Of a DNA stretch of 64,000 nucleotides, positions 11,673 through 20,817 are shown in pieces. The translations under genes were made by a program, and so were the position numbers. The stretch is from positions 226,417 through 290,416 of the forward strand of contig JAMXDE010000064.1 of assembly GCA_026770025.1 (NCBI GenBank). Reading direction: 5' to 3'. The notes under the pieces were generated by a model. That model was not told the origin of the DNA and did not search any database. It saw only the letters and a program-made list of their open reading frames with translations. This DNA comes from Craspedostauros australis (taxonomy: Eukaryota; Bacillariophyta; Bacillariophyceae; Mastogloiales; Achnanthaceae). The stretch's first letter is position 1. Every line of letters starts with the position of its first letter.

Positions 11673-11732
11673 TTCCACAAGTTCACAGAGCTTTCCATGG
11701 GATGGAAGTTCCCACAGAGAGACCAAGGTTGA
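11667..11732 (+). pseudogene. pol: 3' end of element A copy 1 pol after the B0 insertion
   Basis: Last codons of copy-1 pol, identical to 18265-18330 of copy 2, ending in TGA 11730-11732. Separated from the rest of the gene by B0. Confidence 0.9.
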
Positions 11733-11740
11733 CAAGGGAG
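11731..11740 (+). other. Polypurine tract of element A
   Basis: GACAAGGGAG abuts the LTR start TGTGGG; the same is at 18329-18338 in copy 2. This is the expected plus-strand priming site. Confidence 0.75.
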
Positions 11741-12405
11741 TGTGGGATTATTCCAGTGACTCAATTTTAAGGCACGGGAATTTCCCGATCGTGTCGGAAG
11801 CAAATCTTCGATCATGATGAATTGATCATCGAATCATCCACGAATCGAAGATATCCCTGCGCGCCACATTTTCTCAACAATGTCCATCGTGTGGGAATCC
11901 GAAAAAGACGACACAAAACACGCGATAAATGCATCCGAATCAACCGTGGAATCGGATGACAGATATCAACTCCACCGAATACGATATCGGAGTACAGTCG
12001 CAATGCAAGACCAAGACCAGAATAACACGGGACAGTGCGACCGAAACAAGCCGAATGTCGACGATGTTCATGGCCGATAACACGGCACATCGCGACAGAA
12101 CCAAACCGAATGTCGATGATGCTCATGGCCGATAACGCGGCGCATCACGACGAATGCAAACAGAATGATGATGATGATCACGGTCGTTCACACGAGAGAT
12201 GCTGCTGACCCTGCAACTTGCAATCAGTCCAGAACAACATCTCATCCTCATCTCATAATCCGAGAGTTCAATACAAACTCACCAACCAACAGTAAATCCA
12301 ACTAATCGACAACTAACGATAACAATTACCTCCAAACCAGAGCCCACGATCTCACCACTGCCTACGCCGGTCTAATCAGTGCTGACATCTGGACACAATA
12401 TCACA
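11741..12405 (+). repeat. LTR of element A shared by copies 1 and 2 (665 bp)
   Basis: It starts TGTGGGATT and ends ATATCACA. It follows the purine tract of copy 1 and is followed directly by the leader and gag of copy 2, so one LTR serves both copies. It differs from 18339-19003 by one base that I could find (12297 t, 18895 a). It contains a 55-bp tandem repeat (12037-12186). Confidence 0.94.
12037..12186 (+). repeat. 55-bp tandem repeat inside the A LTR
   Basis: Units begin at 12037 (GCGACCGAAAC), 12092 (GCGACAGAACC) and 12147 (ACGACGAATGC). Each of the first two contains CCGAATGTCGA and CATGGCCGATAAC. The third is partial. The equivalent array in the 3' LTR is 18635-18784. It could hold repeated enhancer or termination signals. 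Confidence 0.85.
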
Positions 12406-12564
12406 CGCTTCCTCTGCGCAACGTCAAGGCAAACCACCTTAACCAAGCGCTACTACGGACCCTCAAGACGAACAACCAACGGCAAAGACACCATTTCGTC
12501 CCACGGCTCCAACGACAAGCAACGGTACCTGTTCACTGACTGGAAAACCCATCTGTCAGCAGCA
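12406..12564 (+). other. Leader of element A copy 2, between LTR and gag
   Basis: 159 bp between the LTR end and the first ATG of gag. The base after the LTR is CGCTTCCTCTGCG, which is not a TGG-type tRNA primer site. The gag frame is open through this leader without an ATG, so I take the first ATG (12565) as the start. Confidence 0.7.
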
Positions 12565-14247
12565 ATGACGGGAACCGTCACAACACGCTCGCAGACGAGC
12601 CAAGCCAACCAGGCGGCACAGCAGGCCGCCGGCCTCTCGGCGATGGCCAACCCAGCCAACGTCCAACCCGTCCAGGGCGACGTGCCAGCCGCACGCAAGC
12701 CAACGCCCAGACCAAGCAACGACGCCATCCCGACCAACCAGGTGCAGAACCAACCTCAAGGCCGGTACTACGTCCCGCCCCTCCAAGAAGGCGGAACAGG
12801 CGCCGAAGGCCCTCGACAAACCAATCGAGTGCCGACCCCGCAACCACGCGGCGGATTCCAGTTTCCGACCAACGCAGACGGCGGCGGAGGCGGCGGTGAC
12901 AACGGCGGCGGCGGCGGCGGCGACGATGGAGGAGACTACGGCGACGACATCGATCTGGACGCGCCGGACGATGACTTCTCCGACTTCGGCCCAGCGGACG
13001 GTGGCCTTGGCATCGGAGGAGCTGGACCCCCGGCGTTCCAATACGCACTGACTCCGGCGCGCATCCACAACACCCTGCTGAACTACAACATCCCGTCGGT
13101 GGCGAAGATGTACTACAAGGCTGTCCAACCCCTCCCTGTGGAGTTCGACATGACCTCGAACCTGGTGCACAAGTTCACGCACGCAATCAACGCTCGTGGA
13201 ATGGAGTTCAATTGGCTACCAACGGTGAAGATCTTCATCCGAGGACGCATGCGCAACCTTTTCTTCGAACACAGCACGATTCGCTACGACGAGATTCGGA
13301 AGTACGCCGTGCGGTACTCGCTCAAAGCCACCCGACACGCCCAGATCGCGATGCAGATCGGTCGGTGCATTCAAGACTCTCTGACCCAGGACGCCAGATC
13401 CCGGTTGCAGCTGGAGTCACAGCGGTACACAATGACCACCGTTGAAGGGGTGGTGCACGACGGACTCCTGATGTTCAAGGTACTCATGGAGAAGTCGCTG
13501 GTCAACACCAACGCGACCGTCAGCATGCTTCGCAGCAACCTGGCCAACCTGCCAACGAAGATCGGCGAGCTCTCCGACAACATCACGGAACTCAATGAGT
13601 ACGCCAAGCATCAGCGCAGCGAGCTGAACGCCCGTGGGCAAGTCACCCACGATCTCTTGGTCTACCTCTTCGAAGCCTACAAGCAGGTGAACGACGAAGC
13701 CTTCCGCCGGTACATCGAAAGCAAGGAAGACCAGCACCACGAAGGAGAAGCTCTCAGCGCAGACTCGCTCATGGATCTCGTCGAGAAGAAGTTCAAGACG
13801 ATGATGGAGCGCGGCACCTGGAAGGCGCAGACCGACGACCAGAAGCACATCGTGGCCCTCACGGCCGAGATCGAGCGCATCAAGAAGAACCGAAACGGGA
13901 ACAAAGGAAAAGAGAAGAAGGGCAAGCCAGAGAAAGAAGGCAAGGGCAAGAAGGGCAAGGACAAGGACAAGGACGGCAAGAAGGCTGGATCCGGAGACAC
14001 TCCGTGGTTCTACCAACCGCCGGCCAACGGAGCGTCCAAGTCCAAAAAGGACCCGAGCGGAAAGGACGTCCACTGGTGCCCGAATCACGGAACCAACGGA
14101 AAATGGGTCCGACACAAGCCATCCGAGTGCAAGGCCATCAATGGAGGGGCCAACAAGGGTGGGCAATCCGGCAAAGCCGGAGGAGACGGTGCTTCAGGAA
14201 ACAAGCCCCAGGTGGCCATGCCACATGTGGTCGAAGAGGAGTACTGA
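12565..14247 (+). CDS. gag: Gag of element A, copy 2 (560 aa)
   Basis: This is the retrotransposon structural protein and would form the particle that packages element RNA. The start is the first in-frame ATG (MTGTVTTRSQ); upstream codons belong to the leader and LTR. Domains: an Ala/Gln/Pro-rich N-terminus (about 1-100), a glycine-rich then acidic segment (about 100-150), a structured, mostly helical region (about 160-430) that is probably capsid, a lysine/glycine-rich basic tract (about 450-490), and a single Cys/His knuckle-like motif (CPNHG ... HKPSEC, about 500-520). It lacks the classical CX2CX4HX4C knuckle of families B and C. It ends at TGA 14245-14247, with pol continuing in the same frame. 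Confidence 0.9.
   Translation: MTGTVTTRSQTSQANQAAQQAAGLSAMANPANVQPVQGDVPAARKPTPRPSNDAIPTNQVQNQPQGRYYVPPLQEGGTGAEGPRQTNRVPTPQPRGGFQFPTNADGGGGGGDNGGGGGGDDGGDYGDDIDLDAPDDDFSDFGPADGGLGIGGAGPPAFQYALTPARIHNTLLNYNIPSVAKMYYKAVQPLPVEFDMTSNLVHKFTHAINARGMEFNWLPTVKIFIRGRMRNLFFEHSTIRYDEIRKYAVRYSLKATRHAQIAMQIGRCIQDSLTQDARSRLQLESQRYTMTTVEGVVHDGLLMFKVLMEKSLVNTNATVSMLRSNLANLPTKIGELSDNITELNEYAKHQRSELNARGQVTHDLLVYLFEAYKQVNDEAFRRYIESKEDQHHEGEALSADSLMDLVEKKFKTMMERGTWKAQTDDQKHIVALTAEIERIKKNRNGNKGKEKKGKPEKEGKGKKGKDKDKDGKKAGSGDTPWFYQPPANGASKSKKDPSGKDVHWCPNHGTNGKWVRHKPSECKAINGGANKGGQSGKAGGDGASGNKPQVAMPHVVEEEY
14245..14247 (+). promoter_or_regulatory. In-frame UGA between Gag and Pol of element A
   Basis: Gag and Pol share one frame; the only interruption is TAC-TGA-ATC. 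No ATG follows until about 100 codons into pol. Stop-codon readthrough is the simplest way to make Gag-Pol. The same codon is at 1038-1040 in copy 1, but the copies are duplicates, so this is not independent evidence. Confidence 0.6.
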
Positions 14248-17200
14248 ATCACAGGCCGGAGGGTGTGGGCATTTGTGTTCACCCTCTGCAGGCCATTCAT
14301 CGTGGCGTTACTGGCTACACTCTGCATCAGCGCAATCGCATGTGGGGATGAGGAGTCAGTGACGACCGTGGTGGTGGTCGCCCTGGTAACTTGGGTCGCT
14401 CAGCGCATCGCGCTGATCCAACGAGACTCTCGCAAACATACCAGATGGCGATCAAGCCACACGAAGTGCCGACGCTTCTACGCGCGTGGCACCAGAACCA
14501 GACCACCCAGGATCGGATCCAAGGACGGCAGACCCTCACGGAGAATGCTGCATCTTTGGACAATCGCCGACCAGGAGCAGCAGCACGCGCACACCATGCC
14601 GCTTGCCAGATTCGATTCAGATTCATTCGAGATGGCAGTGGACAACTGTGCCACGACCTCCTTCACGAACAACAAGGAGGACTTCATCGGAGATCCAATC
14701 AAGATTGACAAGGTGGTGAAAGGAGTGGGAACGCGGAAAGTGCATCTGCAAGGCAAGGTGGAATGGCGAATCGAAGACGACAACGGGAATCGGCACGTCA
14801 TCGAGCTGGACGGGGTCATCTACGAACCTGGCCTACCGTTTCAACTGCTCTGCCCACAGCACTGGGCGCAATGCAGCAAGGATCCAGAAGGTACAGGATG
14901 CACCACCCTTGGGAATCGCATGGAGATATTCTGGGACCGACGAAGACACCAGAGGTCGATACCTCTCACATCCTCCAACATTGGGATGATCCGGACAGCA
15001 ACCGGATACAGCGGAGTTCGCAAATTCTGCATGGCTACCGAAGTCCCCATATCCACGCCAGACAACCAACTGGACGCGACCCACCTGGTGAGCGACGACG
15101 AAGAGTCAGTGGTGATGGACGACGACGAAGGCAGCGTCAATCAGAGCGAACAAGCCATTGACACCAGCGGAGCCGAAGACGACCTCAGCAAGGAGCCAAC
15201 GCGAATCGACTTCCGGGACATCCCCTACCGAGCGCCCATCGACCATGCATCCGAGTTCAGCACCACTCCAACCGCGGACATGCTCTGGCTGCACTACAAG
15301 CTGGGACACGTCTCATTCAACAAGATGCGGACCATGGCTTCCAAGGGAGAGATCCCAGCGAAGTTCAGGGACTGTCAGATTCCGGTCTGCGCATCGTGTG
15401 AGTATGGGAAAGCGACCCGGCGACCTTGGCGGACCAAGGGAGGCAACCAGCAGGTGAGCAAGCTCATCCCCATCAACAGGCCAGGAGACTGTGTGTCGGT
15501 GGACCAAATGGAGTCACCTACCCAAGGCTTCATCGGTCAGATCAAAGGTAAGCTCACCATCCAGAGATACCGAGCTGCAACCATCTTCACGGATCATCAC
15601 AGCCGCTTCAGCTATGTGCACTTGCAAAAGAGCACCAACGCTGAGGAGACGCTGAATGCCAAACGAGCATTCGAGGCGTACGCCAGAACCTACGGAGTCA
15701 CCATCCGGCACTACCATGCCGACAATGGTCGATTTGCGGAGAACAAGTTCCTCTCGCATGTCGATCGCTCCAGCCAGACCATCACTTTCTGTGCGGCGTA
15801 TGCTCACTTCCAAAACGGGGTGGCAGAGAAACGCATCAGAGACCTGCAGGAGGCGGCCAGAACCATGCTGCTGCACATGCATGTCCGATGGAAGGAGGCT
15901 GCATCAATCTCACTGTGGCCCTATGCTTTGCGGATGGCCAACGAGGTGATGAATGCAACTCCCAACCCTGTGGTAAATCACATCACACCAATGGAGAGAT
16001 TCTCTGGATCAGCAATCAAGCCCCAGCTGAAACACTTTCACTCCTTCGGATGCCCCACATACGTGCTCAACCCTCGTCTCGCGAACGGCCAATCACAGCC
16101 GAAGTGGATGTCCAAGGCACGGATCGGCATCTACCTCGGACTGTCACCCAGACATGCAAGGTCAGTGGCACTCATCCTGAACCCAAGGACCGGACTCGTG
16201 TCACCGCAGTTCCACATCAAGTGCGACGACATGTTCGAGACCGTGGCAGGAACATCGGGAACGAACCATGGCAGATGGAAGGAGCTGGCGGGCATCAGAA
16301 AGGCAGAAGTCATCAAGCGCTCCAAGGGAGCGACCGGAACCAAAGGGTTACGCTGGTCTCCCGAGCACCGATCGCCACCACAGACCAAGGAGGCATCGGC
16401 GGAGCCAGACGAACCGCCCGAAGAGTTCGACGCGCCAGAGACGGAGGCAGCAGACAGCATCGACATCGGCGAAGCACCCAGCGACACAGCAAGCCCTGCG
16501 ACGCCAGGCGACTCCCAGTCGGCACCTGCATCCATCCTGAGACGCTCCAACAGACATCGGACACCGTCCCGAAAGGTCCGGGAGAACGGGGACACCGAAG
16601 TGGTGGCCCTGCCCGGAGCATTGGAAGTCGCCAACACCTTCTCGAATGGAGAGAGCTTCGACACCAACGAGACGTCGGACCCAATCGCATTCGCAGCTTC
16701 GGCCGATCCAGACACCATGTACTACCATCAAGCCATGAAGCAACCGGATCGCCTCAAGTTCAAAGAAGCAATGCAGGCGGAGATCAACGCCCACCATGAG
16801 AATGGTCACTGGGAGGTCGTGAAGAGATCCGAAGTGCCTGAAGGAACCAAGGTGGTCACATCAGTGTGGTCAATGAAGCGAAAGCGGCGCATCAAGACCC
16901 GAGAGATCTACAAATGGAAGGCGAGACTGAATGTCCATGGCGGCCAACAAGTGAAAGGCGTCAACTTCTGGGAGACCTACGCCCCAGTCGTCACGTGGAT
17001 GTCCATCAGACTTGTTCTCATCCTGTCAATTCTCAACAACTGGCACACTCGACAGATCGATTTCGTGCTCGCTTATCCACAGGCTGAAGTGGAGACCACC
17101 ATCTACATGGAGGTTCCAGTCGGGGTAAGTATCGGAGAGAGCGACAACAAGGACCATGTCCTCAAGCTGGTGAAGAACTTGTACGGCCAAAAGCAAGCCG

Positions 17201-18330
17201 GACGAGTCTGGAATCAGCACATGCATCGGGGATTGCTGGACGTCGGATTCACCAGAAGCAAGGTGGACGAGTGCGTCTACTATCATGGCAAAACCATGTT
17301 CCTGGTGTACGTGGACGACGGAATCCTGGCCGGCCCCAGCTCGGAAGAGATCGACAGACTGCTCGCTCAACTCAAGCAGCGGTTCAACATCACGGACGAA
17401 GGGGACCTGTCGGACTACCTGGGTGTGCACGTCACTCACCTGGAAGACGGACGCATCAAGCTCTCGCAGCCACACCTCATCGACCAAATCATCAAAGACG
17501 TCAACTTTCGGCCCAACACCAGACCGAGAGACTCGCCTGCGCTGACCACGAAGATACTGGAGGCTGATGAGGACGGAGAGGAGCACAACGCAACCTGGAG
17601 CTACCGGTCAGTCATCGGCAAGCTCAACTTCCTGGAGAAGTCCACTCGAGGGGAGATTGGGTATGCGGTGCACCAAGCCGCCCGATTCAGTGCCAACCCA
17701 AAGAAGTCACACACTCAGGCAATCCACCTCATTGTGCGATACTTGATGGCAACCAGAGACGAAGGGATCATTCTGGATCCAAACGACAAGGCATTCGAGT
17801 GCTTTGCTGATGCTGATTTCGCCGGACTGTGGAACAAAGACACCGCAAGAGACGACTCGGCCACTGCACGGTCCAGAACCGGCTACCTGATTCGATTTGC
17901 TGGATGCCCAATTGCATGGGCCTCCCGCTTGCAGACAGAGATCGCTTTGAGCACAACTGAAGCTGAAGTGATTGCATTGTCCACTGCTTTGCGCGACGTG
18001 ATTCCAATGATGAACCTCATGAGCGAGATGTGCGACAACGAGATTGTACCAGAGAAGTACAAGCCACGAGTGTACTGCAACGCGTTCGAAGACAACTCAG
18101 GAGCCTACGAGATCGCAAAGTTCCCAAAGATGCGCCCCAGAACGAAGCACATCAACATCAAATACCATCACTTCCGATCATACGTGGATCGCAAACTCAT
18201 CGAGATCTACGCAATCGACACCGACGACCAGCTCGCAGACCTGTGGACGAAGCCTCTCGCTGATGACAAGTTCCACAAGTTCACAGAGCTTTCCATGGGA
18301 TGGAAGTTCCCACAGAGAGACCAAGGTTGA
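14248..18330 (+). CDS. pol: Pol of element A, copy 2 (protease, integrase, RT, RNase H)
   Basis: It cuts the polyprotein, copies element RNA into DNA, and integrates it. Counting from 14263: a hydrophobic stretch at about 2-26 and 34-51; a protease-like segment at about 118-205 with VDNCATTSF, where D-N-C-A replaces the usual D-T/S-G-A; an acidic spacer at about 265-310; the pre-integrase zinc region near 341-385 (H, H, CASC); the integrase core with D near 415, D (HADNGRF) near 487 and E (GVAEKRI) near 521; RT from about 840 with AYPQAEVETTIY near 935 and YVDDGI near 1015; RNase H with ADADFAG near 1181 and STTEAE near 1230. There is no start ATG before residue 95, so expression probably depends on reading through UGA 14245-14247. 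All motifs are intact. Confidence 0.92.
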   Translation: MTGRRVWAFVFTLCRPFIVALLATLCISAIACGDEESVTTVVVVALVTWVAQRIALIQRDSRKHTRWRSSHTKCRRFYARGTRTRPPRIGSKDGRPSRRMLHLWTIADQEQQHAHTMPLARFDSDSFEMAVDNCATTSFTNNKEDFIGDPIKIDKVVKGVGTRKVHLQGKVEWRIEDDNGNRHVIELDGVIYEPGLPFQLLCPQHWAQCSKDPEGTGCTTLGNRMEIFWDRRRHQRSIPLTSSNIGMIRTATGYSGVRKFCMATEVPISTPDNQLDATHLVSDDEESVVMDDDEGSVNQSEQAIDTSGAEDDLSKEPTRIDFRDIPYRAPIDHASEFSTTPTADMLWLHYKLGHVSFNKMRTMASKGEIPAKFRDCQIPVCASCEYGKATRRPWRTKGGNQQVSKLIPINRPGDCVSVDQMESPTQGFIGQIKGKLTIQRYRAATIFTDHHSRFSYVHLQKSTNAEETLNAKRAFEAYARTYGVTIRHYHADNGRFAENKFLSHVDRSSQTITFCAAYAHFQNGVAEKRIRDLQEAARTMLLHMHVRWKEAASISLWPYALRMANEVMNATPNPVVNHITPMERFSGSAIKPQLKHFHSFGCPTYVLNPRLANGQSQPKWMSKARIGIYLGLSPRHARSVALILNPRTGLVSPQFHIKCDDMFETVAGTSGTNHGRWKELAGIRKAEVIKRSKGATGTKGLRWSPEHRSPPQTKEASAEPDEPPEEFDAPETEAADSIDIGEAPSDTASPATPGDSQSAPASILRRSNRHRTPSRKVRENGDTEVVALPGALEVANTFSNGESFDTNETSDPIAFAASADPDTMYYHQAMKQPDRLKFKEAMQAEINAHHENGHWEVVKRSEVPEGTKVVTSVWSMKRKRRIKTREIYKWKARLNVHGGQQVKGVNFWETYAPVVTWMSIRLVLILSILNNWHTRQIDFVLAYPQAEVETTIYMEVPVGVSIGESDNKDHVLKLVKNLYGQKQAGRVWNQHMHRGLLDVGFTRSKVDECVYYHGKTMFLVYVDDGILAGPSSEEIDRLLAQLKQRFNITDEGDLSDYLGVHVTHLEDGRIKLSQPHLIDQIIKDVNFRPNTRPRDSPALTTKILEADEDGEEHNATWSYRSVIGKLNFLEKSTRGEIGYAVHQAARFSANPKKSHTQAIHLIVRYLMATRDEGIILDPNDKAFECFADADFAGLWNKDTARDDSATARSRTGYLIRFAGCPIAWASRLQTEIALSTTEAEVIALSTALRDVIPMMNLMSEMCDNEIVPEKYKPRVYCNAFEDNSGAYEIAKFPKMRPRTKHINIKYHHFRSYVDRKLIEIYAIDTDDQLADLWTKPLADDKFHKFTELSMGWKFPQRDQG

Positions 18331-18338
18331 CAAGGGAG

Positions 18339-19003
18339 TGTGGGATTATTCCAGTGACTCAATTTTAAGGCACGGGAATTTCCCGATCGTGTCGGAAGCA
18401 AATCTTCGATCATGATGAATTGATCATCGAATCATCCACGAATCGAAGATATCCCTGCGCGCCACATTTTCTCAACAATGTCCATCGTGTGGGAATCCGA
18501 AAAAGACGACACAAAACACGCGATAAATGCATCCGAATCAACCGTGGAATCGGATGACAGATATCAACTCCACCGAATACGATATCGGAGTACAGTCGCA
18601 ATGCAAGACCAAGACCAGAATAACACGGGACAGTGCGACCGAAACAAGCCGAATGTCGACGATGTTCATGGCCGATAACACGGCACATCGCGACAGAACC
18701 AAACCGAATGTCGATGATGCTCATGGCCGATAACGCGGCGCATCACGACGAATGCAAACAGAATGATGATGATGATCACGGTCGTTCACACGAGAGATGC
18801 TGCTGACCCTGCAACTTGCAATCAGTCCAGAACAACATCTCATCCTCATCTCATAATCCGAGAGTTCAATACAAACTCACCAACCAACAGTAAAACCAAC
18901 TAATCGACAACTAACGATAACAATTACCTCCAAACCAGAGCCCACGATCTCACCACTGCCTACGCCGGTCTAATCAGTGCTGACATCTGGACACAATATC
19001 ACA
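18339..19003 (+). repeat. 3' LTR of element A copy 2 (665 bp)
   Basis: It matches 11741-12405 at offset 6598 with one difference that I found. Preceded by purine tract 18329-18338, ends ATATCACA, and is followed by unique sequence. Confidence 0.95.
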
Positions 19004-19775
19004 ACCATTGGTGTATCGCCGACGGCACAAGCTGCCATTCGATGAGTTGATGGCTGTTGCCTGACATCTTTGCATCATTGGAAAGAGGAGAGTGAGAGTT
19101 CTCTGTTGATGTGTTCATTGTCGGCAAACGGTCTCTGCTTCCTGTTCATCTTGATGCCTCTTTCAACCCTTTATCGGCCTTTTTCAAATGGACGACGTAC
19201 GGACAAGAATCCGGAATTTTTTCGTTGGTAACCACTGGTAACCACGTAGAGTCTACGACATCCTGGTACAGAAATTTGTTGCTTCTTGGTCCAATCTCGA
19301 CCGGCGGCCTTCCAAAGACCCGCATCCAATTTTGTTTCGTCTATTACTCAAGTGAATGGCATGGCTGTATTCGCCACTTCATTCTGCTTTGGGTGGTGTG
19401 CTGGTCAGCGGTGCAGGATGCCTTTGGGTGTTGCTTTGGGTGTTTGAAGTCAGTCACTAATGCTCGTGACAGCCATGATCATCGATCCGTGAACGCACAA
19501 CACTTGGCGCCAAAAATATCGTGTGTTGTTACGTGTTGTTGATTCCGACTGCACTCCTCACCTGAGTCTGGCTACTTCATGCGAGGTTGTGCATCGCCCT
19601 GACGTCGGATCATCGTTCGGTTGCCTTCAATCGACGCAGTATCCTCTCATGCACCCGTCCATGTAGTCTTGGTCTTCGTCCTTCACTTCCTCCAAAGATA
19701 TACCAACTGTCCTCCACATCAGTATTCCTCCAAGTATCACAATCAACTCGTCCACCACCAACACTCCTCTTCACC
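19004..19775. other. Unique DNA upstream of the PiggyBac-like gene; no gene seen
   Basis: I see no supported gene. An open frame at 19111-19542 has no recognisable motif. Notable bits are a direct repeat GGTAACCACT/GGTAACCACG (about 19228-19247), a palindrome TTGGCGCCAA at 19504-19513 that resembles an E2F-type site, and a CA-rich pyrimidine stretch just before ATG 19776 that looks like a 5' leader. Confidence 0.5.
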
Positions 19776-20435
19776 ATGCCTCTCAAAGTTGGTTCCCACG
19801 TCCTCTCCAACTTCAACCATCCCTCCCACGGATCTCATGGCGAGAAGGTCCCTCTCCGTGGCATTGTGCTGAAGTCCCTTGCTGATCGCGTCTGGGCGAT
19901 CCACTGGACCGTGCTCGAGGTTGTGTGTGACCACCAAGCTGCGACGTTGAAGCTGATCAACGAACCCATCCACCATGCCCCTCCTGACAAGATTACCGAC
20001 CTCATCCACACCCGCTACATTGGGAAGGGTGTGTTGGCACTGCGACGTTTCCAGAAGAAGTGTGCATTCATCGTTGCGCCCCATGCAGCGCTCCAGATTG
20101 GCTCAGCAGTCAGGAACATGATCGCTGGTGTATCCATCGCCCGCGAATCGATTTCAAACCACCCCAATCGCTCCCATCATGGCCATTCTGAACCGATGCC
20201 AAGTGGTCCTCCCGCTGGATCAGACTCTGCCCCTCGCTCTCGTCGCGTCAAAGGAGCAATCTCCAATGGCGACGAGCTTCGCGCTGACGGTCACAGCAGC
20301 CGCCGCGATGCTTCTGATGCTTCTGATGCTTCTGATGGAGCTGATGGAGCTGATGGCGGCGGCAAGGTGCCAATGGGCGACGACGCCAGCATCTTGTCAG
20401 TCCATGATGGACCGCATCTCGACTACTCCTTTTGA
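19776..20435 (+). pseudogene. N-terminal part of a PiggyBac-like transposase gene (219 codons)
   Basis: The start is the ATG in CACCATGCC, giving MPLKVGSHVLSNF. The first 110 residues look like a compact folded domain (VGSHVLSNF ... LRGIVLKSLADRVWAIHWTVLEVV). I do not recognise it with certainty, but N-terminal modules of this kind precede the transposase in related algal genes. A low-complexity tail with repeated Asp-Ala-Ser and Gly-Ala-Asp (about 20308-20360, a trinucleotide-type repeat) follows. It ends at TGA 20433-20435, and the PiggyBac region continues in the same frame, so I read it as one gene with a nonsense codon. Two adjacent genes are the alternative. Confidence 0.55.
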
Positions 20436-20817
20436 GGCGACCGACTGGCCGACGCAGTTCCGCACAGGGCAGCCAAGCTTGCCCTTATGGGGACGAATGT
20501 GGTTGTGGGAAAGGGCCTCGACAATCAGACCTGGATTGTGGTTCCTGACAACCACATCCAGGCCCACAGCCCTTTGCTATGCAAGACTGTGGCAGTGACT
20601 GGGTTTAACTTCCACGACACATTGCAAAAGTCAAGCAGCAACCGAAGGGGCCGTGCCAACTTGTTGCACCTCATCCAACACATCTGGCCAGGTGACTGGA
20701 AAGCGCAGGTGGACTGCTTCAACCAGCGGATCACCAATGCGAATCCAGCAAGAAATTCGATCGGAATCTCTTGCACCTTCTCCGACAGCGAGTTCTGGGC
20801 GTTTTGGGGATCATTCT
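20436..20817 (+). pseudogene. PiggyBac-like transposase gene, middle part, broken by B1
   Basis: In frame after TGA 20433-20435 it reads a segment with GFNFHDTL, then LLHLIQHIWPGDWKAQVD, then EFWAFWG. These are the conserved steps that open the PiggyBac transposase domain (DDE_Tnp_1_7) in algal and oomycete proteins. Continuity with the sequence beyond B1 (28223 onwards, reading ILLGNLHATCNLW) needs one extra base near 20806-20811, in the run GGGGATC, so a 1-bp deletion is likely. B1 then interrupts it after CATTCT. PiggyBac is a cut-and-paste DNA transposase; a domesticated gene is possible, but this copy is dead. Confidence 0.72.
20812..20817. repeat. Left target-site duplication of B1 (CATTCT)
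   Basis: CATTCT lies directly before the B1 LTR and again at 28223-28228 after it. It is 6 bp, and the flanking transposase gene resumes with it. Confidence 0.9.

Larger units (their letters stand above)
1..12405 (+). mobile_element. Copia element A, copy 1 (5' end outside window, split by B0)
   Basis: This is a Ty1/copia retrotransposon whose 5' LTR and first part of gag lie left of the window. Bases 1-5063 correspond to 13208-18270 of copy 2 with a constant offset of 13207 and no indel; every translated frame in the two copies is identical. Minus-strand element B0 interrupts it at 5063/5064. The sequence resumes at 11667, repeating GACAAG, and ends in the LTR 11741-12405, which also serves as the 5' LTR of copy 2. 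The near-perfect identity and shared LTR suggest a recent tandem duplication by unequal exchange, or head-to-tail cDNA integration. Confidence 0.93.
11741..19003 (+). mobile_element. Copia element A, copy 2 (complete)
   Basis: A complete 7263-bp element: 665-bp LTR, 159-bp leader, gag, in-frame UGA, pol, purine tract, 665-bp LTR. Gag (560 codons) and Pol (about 1360 codons) are both open, and the LTRs differ by about one base, so it could be functional. Its upstream neighbour is another copy, so no target duplication can be tested here. To the right of the 3' LTR unique DNA begins with accattggtg. Confidence 0.93.

Noticed and set aside
12037-12186. CRISPR-like array
   Set aside because: Units are tandem without spacers and lie in an LTR of a eukaryotic element. 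No CRISPR array is present in the window.
12406-12430. tRNA primer site after the element A LTR
   Set aside because: No TGG start and no match I can support to a tRNA end. Left unassigned.
12379-12564. An earlier start for element A gag
   Set aside because: The frame is open into the LTR but has no ATG before 12565; the first codon of the longer frame is GTG in the LTR.
19111-19542. 143-codon frame in the unique flank
   Set aside because: No recognisable motif and no homologue in the window. Could be chance.
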